NCBI GenBank assembly: GCA_018266435.1
Contig: JAFEAL010000004.1
Span: 239,717 to 303,716 of the forward strand
Direction: 5' to 3'
DNA from: Bacteroidota bacterium
Lineage (GTDB): Bacteria > Bacteroidota > Bacteroidia > Cytophagales > Cyclobacteriaceae
DNA length: 64,000 bases
Positions 1 through 9,516 of this stretch are shown here, piece after piece (position 1 is the first letter of the stretch; every line of letters starts with the position of its first letter). A model generated the notes under the pieces. That model saw only the letters and a program-made list of their open reading frames with translations, did not search any database and had not been told where the DNA came from. Position numbers and translations under genes: made by a program.

Positions 1-703
1 GCGGTGCCAGGATAAATACTGCACCAAAGTAGGAGAGTTGCTGCAGTGCATTATACTGGTAAAACCCATTCATCTCTGCGGGAAGGTGAAACGTGGCATA
101 GTGAACAAACACACTCCACGCATCTGGAAAAATTTGCCACGAGTGTGGCACAATTTTCTGCCATTGGTTGCCTGCAAATAAGAGGCTTACAAACACCACG
201 CCATTAAAAACAAAAAAAGGAACATGAATAAAATGCCAACCTCGGGCAAGTCCTATGGTATGACGATAGCCCGGAAGGCCGATGACCGGGCTAATGTAGC
301 GGGCATCATCTTTGGCCGTCCACACTCTGTCTTTTGGAACCTGTACCGGAGTGAATTTTATCCACTCAGAACCCGGGGTGCACCCATTGTTCCAATAAAG
401 CCGTGGATGATCCATCAATATCGAAAGCCCGCTCCGTATCAACAAGGAGATGAAGAAAAAATTTAACCAATGACACAGAATTAACCACCAGGGAAAACCT
501 TTTACACCACCTCCGCTCAGGGAAATAGCCGGTGAAAGATTTTTTGGCAACCCGGCAACTAAGAACTGAATCCAGGCGGCACCTACTGTGGCTATCAGTA
601 TAATGCCGAGAATAACAAACACAGAAGGGTTTACCCCGATAAACAGCCGCCTGTCTGCCGGGTAATGGACTGCCTTTTCTTCTTGATTTAGATGCGTGAA
701 CAT
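1..703 (-). CDS. Cytochrome b/b6-domain membrane protein, probable molybdopterin oxidoreductase fusion (3' end cut by window edge)
   Basis: Reading the minus strand from an ATG at 703 gives 234 uninterrupted codons to the window edge; an in-frame TGA lies seven codons upstream, so this is the first possible ATG. Visible are a membrane segment at about 24-44, a second at 74-95 starting with CHWLN (His78), a conserved DHPRLYWNN stretch at 98-106, and a third around 157-178 starting with HFIHV (His157, His160). The spaced histidines in helices and the HWLN...RSG...DHPRLYW pattern are what I know from cytochrome b561-like proteins that are often fused to, or paired with, a sulfite-oxidase-type molybdopterin domain; that domain would lie beyond the edge. 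Role inferred: quinone-linked membrane electron transfer. An inverted repeat sits just upstream of the start. Family fairly sure, fusion uncertain. Confidence 0.72.
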   Translation of the reverse strand, partial: MFTHLNQEEKAVHYPADRRLFIGVNPSVFVILGIILIATVGAAWIQFLVAGLPKNLSPAISLSGGGVKGFPWWLILCHWLNFFFISLLIRSGLSILMDHPRLYWNNGCTPGSEWIKFTPVQVPKDRVWTAKDDARYISPVIGLPGYRHTIGLARGWHFIHVPFFVFNGVVFVSLLFAGNQWQKIVPHSWQIFPDAWSVFVHYATFHLPAEMNGFYQYNALQQLSYFGAVFILAP

Positions 704-1078
704 AATATGAATGACAGTGATTCATCTCTGTCATTGAAAGCAATTTTTTTAGAATAGATGTGTAACTCTCTTCGTAATAAAAAATAATTTCAACAGGTGA
801 AAATTACTACTTTTTTTATTTTGAAAAATATACTGATTAGTTCAAAGTTGTTTATGCCGGGTTTGCCGGGTAGATTTTTTTAATCATTTTTAATTTAGTT
901 TTGATGCACCTTAAAGTAAAGGGAAGCCCATAAAAAACACAAAGGTCATTCCATTATGAATCTGCTTATTGATTGCCTTAGGAGATAATCGAACGACTAA
1001 AAAACAATAACTGAGTAAGTTTAAAAAAAATAGTTTTATAATGAGAAGTTTTATTGTTGGAGTGAAACAAAAGCCATC
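704..1078. other. Intergenic region between divergent cytochrome b and galK genes
   Basis: This 375-base AT-rich gap has no credible coding sequence. It holds the 8-bp inverted repeat at 710-735 next to the cytochrome b start, a copy of the Bacteroidota -7 box TAGTTTTG at 896-903 on the plus strand (no TTTG at the right distance upstream, 175 bases from galK), and a short direct repeat of TGCCGGG near 855-870. Both divergent promoters should lie here but I cannot place them firmly. Confidence 0.5.
710..735. repeat. 8-bp inverted repeat upstream of the cytochrome b start
   Basis: Arms AATGACAG (710-717) and CTGTCATT (728-735) are perfect complements separated by 10 bases, starting seven bases upstream of the ATG at 703. 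It could be an operator or a hairpin in the leader of the minus-strand gene. Confidence 0.45.
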
Positions 1079-2230
1079 ATGACCTTTGCAGCTGTAACAG
1101 AATTATTTACTTCCCGATTTGCAGAGAACCCCACACTCTTCCGCGCACCTGGTCGCATCAATTTGATGGGTGAGCATACCGACTACAACGGAGGGTTTGT
1201 TATGCCGTCCGCGATTGATAAATATTTTCTGTTTGCCATGGCACCCAATGGTACTAATCAATTTCATTTTACCGCTCTTGATCTTAACGAATCCATTTCA
1301 TTTTCATCAGACCAACTCAAACCGGGGCACCATTGGTCAAACTACCTGATGGGTGTGGTGGATGGATTTATCAGAAGAGAAAAAAAAATATACGGAGCAA
1401 ATGTGGTGTTTACCAGCAACATTCCGGCCAATGCCGGATTATCCTCATCGGCTGCCCTGTGCAGTGGTCTTGGTTTTGCATTGAATGATATTTTTGAGTG
1501 CGGCCTGGCTACACTTGATCTTGCTCTCATCGCACAAGAATCAGAACACCGGTTTGCCGGGGCGAAGGTGGGCATCATGGATATGTATGCCAGTTTGTTT
1601 TCTAAAGAGGGGTCGATTATGCTGCTGGATTGCCAGAGTAACACACACCGGTATTTGCCTTTTAAAAATGACGGCCTTGAACTGTTGCTCATCGATACCA
1701 AAGTAAAGCACACATTAGCTTCTTCGGCATACAACAATCGCAGACAGGCTTGTGAAAAAGGAGTGGAGATCATTCGCCAAAAACATCAGCACGTTCGTTC
1801 ACTACGCGATGTTTCTGTTTCTATGCTGAAAGATTCTAAGGTGAAGATAGAAGAAGAAGTTTTTCAGCGCTGCCTGTATGTGGTGCAGGAAATGCAGCGT
1901 ACCCAACAAGCCGTTGATTGCTTGAGAACCAATGACAGTATATCATTGGGCCAACTGATGTACCAAACCCATTGGGGATTGAGCAAAATGTACGAAGTAA
2001 GTTGTGATGAATCAGACTGGCTGGTAACATTTGCGCAGGAAAATGGGATAACCGGGGCGCGACAGATAGGCGGAGGCTTTGGCGGATGTGTGCTTTGCTT
2101 GTTGTACAACGACCTAAAAAAAACATTCATTGAGAAAGTTAAATCAAAATACGTTGCGCATTTCAAAAAAGAACCTGATTTTTATTCAGTTAAACTGACC
2201 GATGGCGTGAGCCGCGCATCAGGAGATTGA
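1079..2230 (+). CDS. galK: Galactokinase
   Basis: Phosphorylates alpha-D-galactose to galactose-1-phosphate in the Leloir pathway; cytosolic. The 383-residue length fits the family. The galactokinase signature GRINLMGEHTDYN is at 25-37, the GHMP-kinase ATP loop NAGLSSSAAL at 118-127, the catalytic-base region GIMDM at 165-169 (Asp168), and the C-terminal glycine motif GGGFGG at 331-336. In E. coli the third motif is CGIMDQ; here Cys is Val and Gln is Met, though Asp is kept. The ATG at 1079 puts the signature at the usual distance from the N terminus. The next gene, a sodium/sugar symporter, starts 23 bases after the stop, so uptake and phosphorylation are probably co-transcribed. No galT, galE or galM is visible here. 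Confidence 0.92.
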   Translation: MTFAAVTELFTSRFAENPTLFRAPGRINLMGEHTDYNGGFVMPSAIDKYFLFAMAPNGTNQFHFTALDLNESISFSSDQLKPGHHWSNYLMGVVDGFIRREKKIYGANVVFTSNIPANAGLSSSAALCSGLGFALNDIFECGLATLDLALIAQESEHRFAGAKVGIMDMYASLFSKEGSIMLLDCQSNTHRYLPFKNDGLELLLIDTKVKHTLASSAYNNRRQACEKGVEIIRQKHQHVRSLRDVSVSMLKDSKVKIEEEVFQRCLYVVQEMQRTQQAVDCLRTNDSISLGQLMYQTHWGLSKMYEVSCDESDWLVTFAQENGITGARQIGGGFGGCVLCLLYNDLKKTFIEKVKSKYVAHFKKEPDFYSVKLTDGVSRASGD

Positions 2231-2253
2231 TTTTTATTATTAACTTTTTACGA

Positions 2254-3903
2254 ATGAAGACCAGCGATTACATTGTATTTGTCATCTACCTGTTTGTTGT
2301 AGGCTCCTACGGGTATTGGATTTACACCCGCAAGAAAAAAGCAGCAGCCGACTCGAAAGATTTTTTTCTGGCGGAAGGGTCGCTCACCTGGTGGGCCATA
2401 GGGGCCTCGCTGATTGCCTCCAATATTTCGGCCGAGCAATTCATCGGGATGTCCGGCTCAGGGTTTGCCATGGGGCTGGCCATTGCTTCTTACGAGTGGA
2501 TGGCGGCCGTTACGCTAATTGTGGTGGCCGTTTTCTTTTTACCGATTTACCTAAAAAATAAAATTTACACCATGCCTCAGTTCTTGGCTCAGCGCTACAG
2601 TCCGCTGGTAGCCACCATCATGGCTGTGTTTTGGTTGCTGGTGTACATCTTTGTAAACCTTACTTCAATTTTATATTTAGGCGCATTGGCCGTAGATACG
2701 GTTACGGGGTTAGGCTTCACCACATGTGTAATCGGTTTGTCGGTGTTGGCTATTATCATTACGCTGGGGGGCATGAAAGTGATTGGCTTTACCGATGTCA
2801 TTCAGGTATTGGTTTTGGTGATGGGCGGGTTGGCTACAACGTATCTGGCGTTTGACCTGGTATCCGAAAAACTCAGTGGTGGCGATATCTGGAATGCTAT
2901 TTCGTTTGTACACAAGAGTGCCAGCGATCATTTTCACATGATTCTCGATAAGGGGCAGGTCATGATGTCAGATGGTAAGGGAGGAATGGAAGATGCCTAT
3001 CAAAAGTTGCCCGGCTTAGCTGTGTTGATTGGGGCAATGTGGATTGCCAACTTATATTATTGGGGATGCAATCAGTACATTACTCAACGTGCCTTGGGTG
3101 CTGACCTGGAAACGGGCCGGGCGGGTTTGTTGTTTGCTTCGTTCCTAAAGTTGCTGATGCCGATTATTGTTGTGTTACCCGGTATTGCTGCCTTTGTACT
3201 CTATAAAAACGGATACTTTCAAACTGAAATGATGACGACCATTCAGGTAGGCAGCGAAACAAAAGAAGTGCTTCGCTCAGACCGTGCCTATCCGGTGTTG
3301 TTAAATTTATTACCCACCGGACTGAAGGGATTATCATTTGCCGCACTCACGGCAGCAATTGTAGCCTCATTGGCAGGAAAAGCCAACAGTATATCTACCA
3401 TCTTCACACTCGACTTGTATAAAAAATTCTTTAATAAAAATGCTTCAGAAAGGCATCTGGTAAATGTGGGCAAAGTTGCCATTATCGGCTCGATGCTTAT
3501 TGCCATTGTTATGGCCCCGCAACTCAGCCGGTTTGATCAGGCCTTTCAGTTCATTCAGGATTTTACGGGATTGATTTCGCCCGGAGTGGTGGCCATTTTT
3601 TTACTTGGCATGTTTTGGAAGCGTGCCAATGGGGTTGCGGCATTAGTAGCTGCACTGGCTACTCTTCCTCTGGGTATTGCCTTTAACAGTTGGCTGCCGA
3701 ATATTCCGTTTTTGCACCGCATGGGTTATGTGTTTTTGATTTTGGTGGGATTGATGGTTATTATAAGTTTGGTTTCACCCCGAAAAGAAAACCAGGCCAG
3801 CGTAGAGGTTGACACTAAAATGTTTTCGGTAGATAAAAAATTTGGATTAGGCGCGCTGTTGGTCATGGGGTTGATCACGGCCTTGTACATTGCATTTTGG
3901 TAG
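2254..3903 (+). CDS. Sodium:solute symporter (SSS family), probable sodium/galactose or glucose cotransporter
   Basis: A 549-residue polytopic inner-membrane protein with about 13-14 hydrophobic segments, of the SLC5/vSGLT type, expected to couple sugar uptake to sodium entry. The family hallmarks are GMSGSGFAMG near residue 65, the YTMPQFLAQRY loop near 105-115, and the AGLLFASFLKLLMP segment near 290. I choose the ATG at 2254, which gives the usual short N-terminal MKTSDY; a TTG at 2227 in the same frame would overlap the galK stop and adds only nine residues. Position right behind galK suggests galactose as the substrate (inference). It could also carry glucose or another hexose. Confidence 0.88.
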   Translation: MKTSDYIVFVIYLFVVGSYGYWIYTRKKKAAADSKDFFLAEGSLTWWAIGASLIASNISAEQFIGMSGSGFAMGLAIASYEWMAAVTLIVVAVFFLPIYLKNKIYTMPQFLAQRYSPLVATIMAVFWLLVYIFVNLTSILYLGALAVDTVTGLGFTTCVIGLSVLAIIITLGGMKVIGFTDVIQVLVLVMGGLATTYLAFDLVSEKLSGGDIWNAISFVHKSASDHFHMILDKGQVMMSDGKGGMEDAYQKLPGLAVLIGAMWIANLYYWGCNQYITQRALGADLETGRAGLLFASFLKLLMPIIVVLPGIAAFVLYKNGYFQTEMMTTIQVGSETKEVLRSDRAYPVLLNLLPTGLKGLSFAALTAAIVASLAGKANSISTIFTLDLYKKFFNKNASERHLVNVGKVAIIGSMLIAIVMAPQLSRFDQAFQFIQDFTGLISPGVVAIFLLGMFWKRANGVAALVAALATLPLGIAFNSWLPNIPFLHRMGYVFLILVGLMVIISLVSPRKENQASVEVDTKMFSVDKKFGLGALLVMGLITALYIAFW

Positions 3904-4001
3904 CGGTCGTTCAGAAAACCTACTGATTTATATAAAAACATACTTCAGTTTTTTTGAATCAATGCTCTTCAATATATTTAACAACCTAAGCAACCTTATT
4001 C

Positions 4002-6353
4002 ATGCTTCGCAATTATTGGAGAGTTACACTTCGTCACCTCAAGAGTATTTATTCACTCATCAACCTGGCAGGACTTACAGTAGGTTTGGCTGTTTTTATG
4101 TTGATTTATGTGTGGGTAGATGATGAACTCAGGTACGACAAATTTCATGAAGGCCACCAGCGAATTTATCGCATTGTACAGGATCGTTTTCAACCTGATC
4201 ATTCAATCAGACCGGTTTCATTATTACCACCCAAACTGAGCGAATACATACTGGCAAACAATCAGCAGGTAGAATATGCGTGTCGGTTTACTCCTATGCG
4301 GTTGCTGTTGCGGTATAATGAAAAAGCATTTTATAAAAAGGGGTTGAGCGTAGATCCATCTTTTTTCTCCATGTTTTCATTTCCCCTTGTTCAGGGAGAC
4401 TTGAGTCAGTTTATGGGCCCTGATAAAATTGTCATTACCGAAAGTACGGCAAGAACCTACTTTGAAAATGAAAACCCACTGGGCAAACCAATGAAAATTG
4501 CGTCACGTGATTTGTCGGTAGTTGGGGTGATAAAAGATGTTCCGCCTAACTCAACATTGAAGTTTGATTATTTGTTTTCATTAGAAACCTTAAGGCAGTT
4601 GAACTGGGTTGATCTGGATAGCTGGAACTGGAGTTCACTACACCTTTGGGTCAAAGTAAAACCTGGTGAATCTAAAAATATTTTTGAGTCATCCATTAAA
4701 GATGTTCTCAAACACAATGTGCAAGACAGCAAGGACGAATTGCGTATTCAGGCACTGGCTGATGTGCACCTCTATTCAAGTTCGATAAACAATGATGAAC
4801 CCACTTGGCACGGAGATATTGAAAACGTTTACATTTTTTCATCGGTGGCAATTCTGGTGTTGCTGATTGCCTGTATTAACTACACTAATTTAGCCACGGC
4901 TCGCTCAACGAAGCGCGCGAAAGAAACCGGGGTGAGAAAAATATCAGGAGCAAGCCAAACGCAGATCATGCGGCAGTTCTTTTCTGAGTCGCTTACGTAT
5001 AGTTTGTTTGCCGGTTTACTGGCCGTGGGGTTAGTGTGGCTGCTTTGGCCATCGTATATGGATCTGACGGGTAAGACGGTAACATTCCAAAACGAAATTC
5101 AATCCATTGGCGTGGTTATTCTTGGTGCAGTTTTGGTCTGTGGACTATTAGCCGGAGCCTACCCAGCTTTATTTTTGTCTGGATTAAAACCAACAGCCAT
5201 TTTTAAAGGTGCCTTAAAGGCTGGCCCGCGCGCTGTTAAATTCAGGAGAGCTCTGGTCATTATTCAGTTTTCACTGAGCTTGTTTTTTGTAGTATGTACA
5301 ATGATCATCCGGCATCAATTGCAGTTCATTCACGACCGGAACATGGGGTTTACCCGGGAAAACATTATTGTATTTCGTATTCCCCAAGTACTACAACCCC
5401 GGTATGCTGAATTTAAAAATGAATTAAAAAAAATACCCGTAGTAAAGAGCACAACCATTGTGAGTGAGAGTTTATCAACGGTAGCTGACCTGGTCAGTAA
5501 AGTGAAGTGGGAAGGTAAGCCTGATCAATTTAAACTTGATTTTCACATTATTGCCGTTGATCATGATTTTGCAAAAACATTTGATGTGCCAATTGTGTTA
5601 GGGCGTGATTATTCGATTGATCTTGCTTCAGACTCTGCAAATTATTTACTAAATGAAGAAGCCATCAAACAAATGGGGATCAAAAATCCAATAGATAAAA
5701 TGTTTGAAGTTGAAGGCCTTAGGCCGGGAAAAATCATTGGGGTGATGAAGGATTTTAATTTTGAATCGATTCATAAAAAAATAGAACCGATCGTTACTTT
5801 CATTGGCCGCAAAGATATTTATGATGTTTCGGTTCGTTTAGGTTCAGATAACCAGAAGGAAGCGATAGGGGCAATTCAGTCCGTTTGGAAAAAATTTGTA
5901 CCTGATCGTCCCTTCGAATTTTCATTTTTAAATGACGACATCAGTAGGCTATACAACACTGAGCAGCAAGTCGGAAAACTTTCTGCCTTCTTTACCGGGT
6001 TTTCTGTATTTGTTTCATGTCTGGGGCTGCTGGGCATAGTCATGTTTACTACCGAACAGCGCACAAAAGAGGTAGCCGTACGCAAAGTATTGGGGGCATC
6101 GGTCACTTCTATATTTTTCAATATCTCAAAAGAATTTTTTGTACTGATCTTCATGGCTAATCTGGTAGCCTTGCCCTTGGCCACTTATATTATGGGCAAA
6201 TGGCTGTCATCGTTTGCGTATGCCGATAAAATTTCAGTTTTGATTTATGTTGCCGCGTTTTTGTTATCCATTGTTGTAACATTGGTCACGATCGGATTTT
6301 TTGCTCTTAAAGCAGCCAAGGCGAACCCAGTCATTGCACTGAAGGCTGAGTAA
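4002..6353 (+). CDS. MacB/FtsX-type ABC transporter permease (tandem FtsX domains)
   Basis: A 783-residue inner-membrane protein. The order is: first membrane helix at about 19-41, a periplasmic MacB-like core domain (about 45-260), an FtsX block with three helices from about 276 (signature KETGVRKISGAS near 306-317), a second helix start near 420, a second periplasmic domain, and a second FtsX block ending the protein (KEVAVRKVLGAS near 689-700). This duplicated layout is the common Bacteroidota form, normally working with a separate LolD/MacB-like ATPase in efflux or mechanotransmission. No ATPase gene lies beside it, so its partner must be encoded elsewhere. Substrate unknown. The 98-base gap before it shows no clear promoter. 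Confidence 0.85.
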   Translation: MLRNYWRVTLRHLKSIYSLINLAGLTVGLAVFMLIYVWVDDELRYDKFHEGHQRIYRIVQDRFQPDHSIRPVSLLPPKLSEYILANNQQVEYACRFTPMRLLLRYNEKAFYKKGLSVDPSFFSMFSFPLVQGDLSQFMGPDKIVITESTARTYFENENPLGKPMKIASRDLSVVGVIKDVPPNSTLKFDYLFSLETLRQLNWVDLDSWNWSSLHLWVKVKPGESKNIFESSIKDVLKHNVQDSKDELRIQALADVHLYSSSINNDEPTWHGDIENVYIFSSVAILVLLIACINYTNLATARSTKRAKETGVRKISGASQTQIMRQFFSESLTYSLFAGLLAVGLVWLLWPSYMDLTGKTVTFQNEIQSIGVVILGAVLVCGLLAGAYPALFLSGLKPTAIFKGALKAGPRAVKFRRALVIIQFSLSLFFVVCTMIIRHQLQFIHDRNMGFTRENIIVFRIPQVLQPRYAEFKNELKKIPVVKSTTIVSESLSTVADLVSKVKWEGKPDQFKLDFHIIAVDHDFAKTFDVPIVLGRDYSIDLASDSANYLLNEEAIKQMGIKNPIDKMFEVEGLRPGKIIGVMKDFNFESIHKKIEPIVTFIGRKDIYDVSVRLGSDNQKEAIGAIQSVWKKFVPDRPFEFSFLNDDISRLYNTEQQVGKLSAFFTGFSVFVSCLGLLGIVMFTTEQRTKEVAVRKVLGASVTSIFFNISKEFFVLIFMANLVALPLATYIMGKWLSSFAYADKISVLIYVAAFLLSIVVTLVTIGFFALKAAKANPVIALKAE

Positions 6354-6412
6354 CTTTTTTGAAAGAATAATTTTATCCACTCACTTTGGTAATCTGCCAC
6401 TCCTGTAACTCG

Positions 6413-6443
6413 TTTGGTCAGCCAGACAAATTCTTATACTTTG
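6413..6443 (+). promoter_or_regulatory. Candidate Bacteroidota promoter of the amidohydrolase operon
   Basis: TTTG at 6413-6416 could be the -33 element and TATACTTTG at 6435-6443 a near-consensus -7 element (one base longer than TAnnTTTG), 18 bases apart and 22 bases before the ATG at 6466. Inference from motif and spacing only. Confidence 0.35.
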
Positions 6444-6465
6444 GCCATCGAGTTAATATTATTTT

Positions 6466-8148
6466 ATGAACAGATTATTTACTAACCAATGGGCACGGAT
6501 TGTATTCATCCTGTTGATCGGGTTGTGTACGTTTAATTTACTTTGGGCACAAGACGAAACCACAATTGCCCCGGTGGGCAAAAGCTATGCACTGACCAAC
6601 GTTACCATCATTCCATCGCCCGGGAAAAAAATTGAAAAAGGTACTGTGGTAATGAAGGACGGGTTAATTACCGCAGTGGGTACTTCGGTTACCATTCCTG
6701 CAGATGCCATTATCATCAAAGCCGACTCCATGTATGTATATGCCGGGTTTATTGACGGCTTATCGCGAACGGGGGTAACCAAACCAAAAGAAGAACCAGC
6801 CACACAACGTCCCAAAGATCCGGGCAACCCACCGGCCGAACAGGCCGGTATCACTCCGCAAAGTGATGTACGTAGTGAACTTAATTCGGCTGAAAAATCA
6901 ATTACCGAGTTAAGAAACACAGGCTTTACCGTTTCACAAGTTGTGCCCTATGGAAATTTCTTGCCCGGCTCAGCAGCAATTATCTTACTGGGCGGAAAAT
7001 CGCCTGACGGTATGGTGCTTATCAACCAATCGGGGTTATACTCCGAGTTGACCGGTGCCCGGTTTGTGTACCCCAACACGGTAATGGCAGTAATGGCTAA
7101 GTGGCGTGAGTTATACAAAAACGCATCACTCACAAAATCATTCCAGACTTCGTATGCCTCTAACCGGAACGGAATTTCACGCCCCGGCAGCGACCGTGTG
7201 CTCGAAGCTTTTTATCCGGTGATTGATCAAAAAATACCAGTAGTTTTCAAAGCTGAAAAAATATTAGATGCACAACGGGTGCTTACCTTAAGAAAAGACC
7301 TCGGATTTTCGCTGGTTATGGCCGATGTGAAAGAAGGATCTCCGCTCATCAATAAAATTAAATCATCAGGTACAAAAGTCTTCCTTTCCTTAGATCTGCC
7401 CGATGAAGTAAAGAAAGACGACAAGAAAACCGAGAAAAAAGAAGCAGCTAAGACATTCGCTGAGAATGAAAAAGAAAAGCTTGAAAAAAGAAAAAATGAG
7501 GCCATTGCACAAGCCACAGCACAAGCCAGCGATTTTAATAAAGCCGGTATGGTGTTTGGTTTTTCAGTGCTGAATGCAAAGACCAAAGATATTCAGGCAA
7601 ACCTTAGGAGAATGATTGCTGCAGGGCTGCCCGAAGATGTCGCACTGGCTGCACTAACAACTAACGCGGCCAAACTACTCAGCCTGGACGACCGGTTGGG
7701 TACCATTGAAAATGGTAAGATTGCCAACCTGGTGGTAAGTGATAAACCATACTTTAGTGAGAAAGCCAAAGTACAGTACGTTTTTGTAGATGGAAACATG
7801 TACAAAATGGATACCAAAGCTCCGGCTAAACCGGATGGCAAAACAGTGGCCAAAGGCACGTGGAACTACACCACCGAGCGGTCAGGCGGTAAGATTGTAA
7901 TCAAAGATGATAATGGAAGTTTGTCAGGAACGATTACATCTACAATTCGCGAAGGAGAAACAGAGTTAAAAGATGTTTCGTTGGATGGAAGTTCATTATC
8001 CTTTTCTTATGAGTTTGCCATGGGTGGCAATACAGGCAAGGTAGAAGTAGTAGTAAAAATAGATGGTGATACGTTTGAAGGAACCATGTCGGTTGGTAAG
8101 TTTGGTAGTTTCCCAATCAAAGGCACTCGCGATCCCAAATCAAAATAG
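6466..8148 (+). CDS. Exported amidohydrolase-like protein lacking the HxH metal motif
   Basis: A 560-residue protein with a signal peptide (hydrophobic 12-28, cleavage near WAQ-D), so periplasmic or outside. It has the small beta domain that flanks amidohydrolase barrels and the usual turn into the barrel, but where family members read G-x-I-D-x-H-x-H it reads GFIDGLSRTG (94-103), with no metal-binding histidines. A Lys/Glu-rich, probably coiled insert lies at about 311-345. The recognisable imidazolonepropionase-like C-terminal portion (ALTTNAAKLLSL, then GTIENGKIANLVV) follows near 400-430, and an extra beta-rich tail of about 100 residues ends the protein. First gene of three amidohydrolase paralogs; the next start is one base past its stop. 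It is probably a catalytically dead partner or binding subunit (inference). Substrate unknown. Confidence 0.78.
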   Translation: MNRLFTNQWARIVFILLIGLCTFNLLWAQDETTIAPVGKSYALTNVTIIPSPGKKIEKGTVVMKDGLITAVGTSVTIPADAIIIKADSMYVYAGFIDGLSRTGVTKPKEEPATQRPKDPGNPPAEQAGITPQSDVRSELNSAEKSITELRNTGFTVSQVVPYGNFLPGSAAIILLGGKSPDGMVLINQSGLYSELTGARFVYPNTVMAVMAKWRELYKNASLTKSFQTSYASNRNGISRPGSDRVLEAFYPVIDQKIPVVFKAEKILDAQRVLTLRKDLGFSLVMADVKEGSPLINKIKSSGTKVFLSLDLPDEVKKDDKKTEKKEAAKTFAENEKEKLEKRKNEAIAQATAQASDFNKAGMVFGFSVLNAKTKDIQANLRRMIAAGLPEDVALAALTTNAAKLLSLDDRLGTIENGKIANLVVSDKPYFSEKAKVQYVFVDGNMYKMDTKAPAKPDGKTVAKGTWNYTTERSGGKIVIKDDNGSLSGTITSTIREGETELKDVSLDGSSLSFSYEFAMGGNTGKVEVVVKIDGDTFEGTMSVGKFGSFPIKGTRDPKSK

Positions 8149-8149
8149 T

Positions 8150-9514
8150 ATGATTATGAAGAACCTGATTTTAATTTTTGTTTTTGTCCTGTATGGCAGC
8201 GCAGCATCAGCTCAGGACAAAGGGAATGTGCTGATTAAAAACGGCACTGTGCTGACCATAACCAAGGGAACACTCCCCGAAACTGATGTGTTGGTGAAAG
8301 ACGGCAAGATTGCCCAGATTGCCAAAAACATTGCAGCTCCGCAAGGCGTACGGGTGATAGATGCCAAAGGACTTTTTGTAATGCCTGGCATTATTGATGC
8401 GCACTCGCACATTGCGTTGGATGCCATCAACGAAGCCACCAGCCCTGTGACAGCCGAAGTGGCCGAAAGCGATGCAATCAACCCCATGCAGATTAATATT
8501 TACCGGGCGCTGGGTGGCGGAGTCACAACTATTCATGCGTTGCATGGATCAGCCAACGCCATTGGCGGGCAATGCCAGATACTAAAACTCCGATACGGAA
8601 CATTAGACCCCGATGCACTGAAGATGGAAGGCGCTCCGCGCACGATCAAATTTGCACTGGGCGAAAACCCCACACGGGTACATGGGGGAGGTAACAATAT
8701 TGTTCCGCGCACCCGGATGGGTGTGGAGTTTGTTATTCGCAAGTCATTTTCTGATGCAAAAAAATATGCACAAGAATGGGAAGCCTACAACAAAAACAAA
8801 TTGGTAAAAGGATTTCGTGGAGCACCTCCGGTTTATAATTTGAGGCTCGAAACATTAGCCGAAATATTAAAAGGGAACATCACCATTCACTGCCACAGCT
8901 ACCGGGCAGATGAAATTTTTATGCTCTTAAGAGTGTGCAAAGATTTTGGTATCAAAAAAATTGTGTTCCAGCATGTTAACGAAGGATTTAAAGTAGCACC
9001 TGAGTTGGCAGCCTACGGAGCCATGGCTTCGGTGTTTTCCGACTGGTGGGCCTATAAATTTGAAGTGTATTACTCCACTGCCTACAATGCAGCCATCTTA
9101 ACCCGTAACGGAGTAGTTACCTCCATTAACTCTGACGATGCCGAAATGATGCGTCACCTGTATCTGGAAGCCGGCAAAACTCAAAAATACGGCTCGCTCA
9201 CGGATGAAGAAGCCTTGGCATTAATCACAATCAACCCGGCCAAACAACTGGGAGTTGAATCGCGCATCGGATCTTTGGAAGTAGGTAAAGATGCTGACAT
9301 CGCTATTTTTAAAAATCATCCGCTGTCGATTTACGGAGTGCCGCAATACACCATCGTAGATGGCACAGTCCGTTTTGACCGGGCTAATGACCCTGCCGAT
9401 ATGCGCCTGATGGTTGACCCAAAACAGAATTTTGACGAGGCTACTTTTTTTGATAAGGGTGTTGATCATTGCCTGGACGGAACAGAGTTTTTATTCACCA
9501 ACGACAAAAATTAA
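8150..9514 (+). CDS. Exported amidohydrolase (imidazolonepropionase-like) with intact metal site
   Basis: A 454-residue protein of the amidohydrolase superfamily with a signal peptide (hydrophobic 5-18, cleavage near ASA-QD). The metal site is complete: HSH at 85-87 after GIIDA, His247/His249 in IHCHSYR, His275 in VFQHV, and an Asp at 329-330 in SINSDD. The C-terminal NPAKQLGVESRIGSLEVGKDAD pattern near 362-384 is typical of imidazolonepropionase/prolidase-like members. It should hydrolyse an amide or cyclic amide bond in the periplasm; the substrate, perhaps a dipeptide or a lactam, cannot be told from sequence. I use the ATG at 8150, one base after the upstream stop; a second ATG at 8156 is equally possible. 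An in-frame start at 8063 would lie inside the upstream gene and would spoil the signal peptide. The flanking paralogs lack the HxH motif. Confidence 0.85.
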   Translation: MIMKNLILIFVFVLYGSAASAQDKGNVLIKNGTVLTITKGTLPETDVLVKDGKIAQIAKNIAAPQGVRVIDAKGLFVMPGIIDAHSHIALDAINEATSPVTAEVAESDAINPMQINIYRALGGGVTTIHALHGSANAIGGQCQILKLRYGTLDPDALKMEGAPRTIKFALGENPTRVHGGGNNIVPRTRMGVEFVIRKSFSDAKKYAQEWEAYNKNKLVKGFRGAPPVYNLRLETLAEILKGNITIHCHSYRADEIFMLLRVCKDFGIKKIVFQHVNEGFKVAPELAAYGAMASVFSDWWAYKFEVYYSTAYNAAILTRNGVVTSINSDDAEMMRHLYLEAGKTQKYGSLTDEEALALITINPAKQLGVESRIGSLEVGKDADIAIFKNHPLSIYGVPQYTIVDGTVRFDRANDPADMRLMVDPKQNFDEATFFDKGVDHCLDGTEFLFTNDKN

Positions 9515-9516
9515 GT

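Noticed and set aside
366..743. A 125-codon minus-strand frame with an ATG
   Set aside because: It is an out-of-frame shadow of the cytochrome b gene (1-703), whose frame shows helices and heme-type motifs; the shadow translates to Arg/Ser/Cys-rich sequence without family features.
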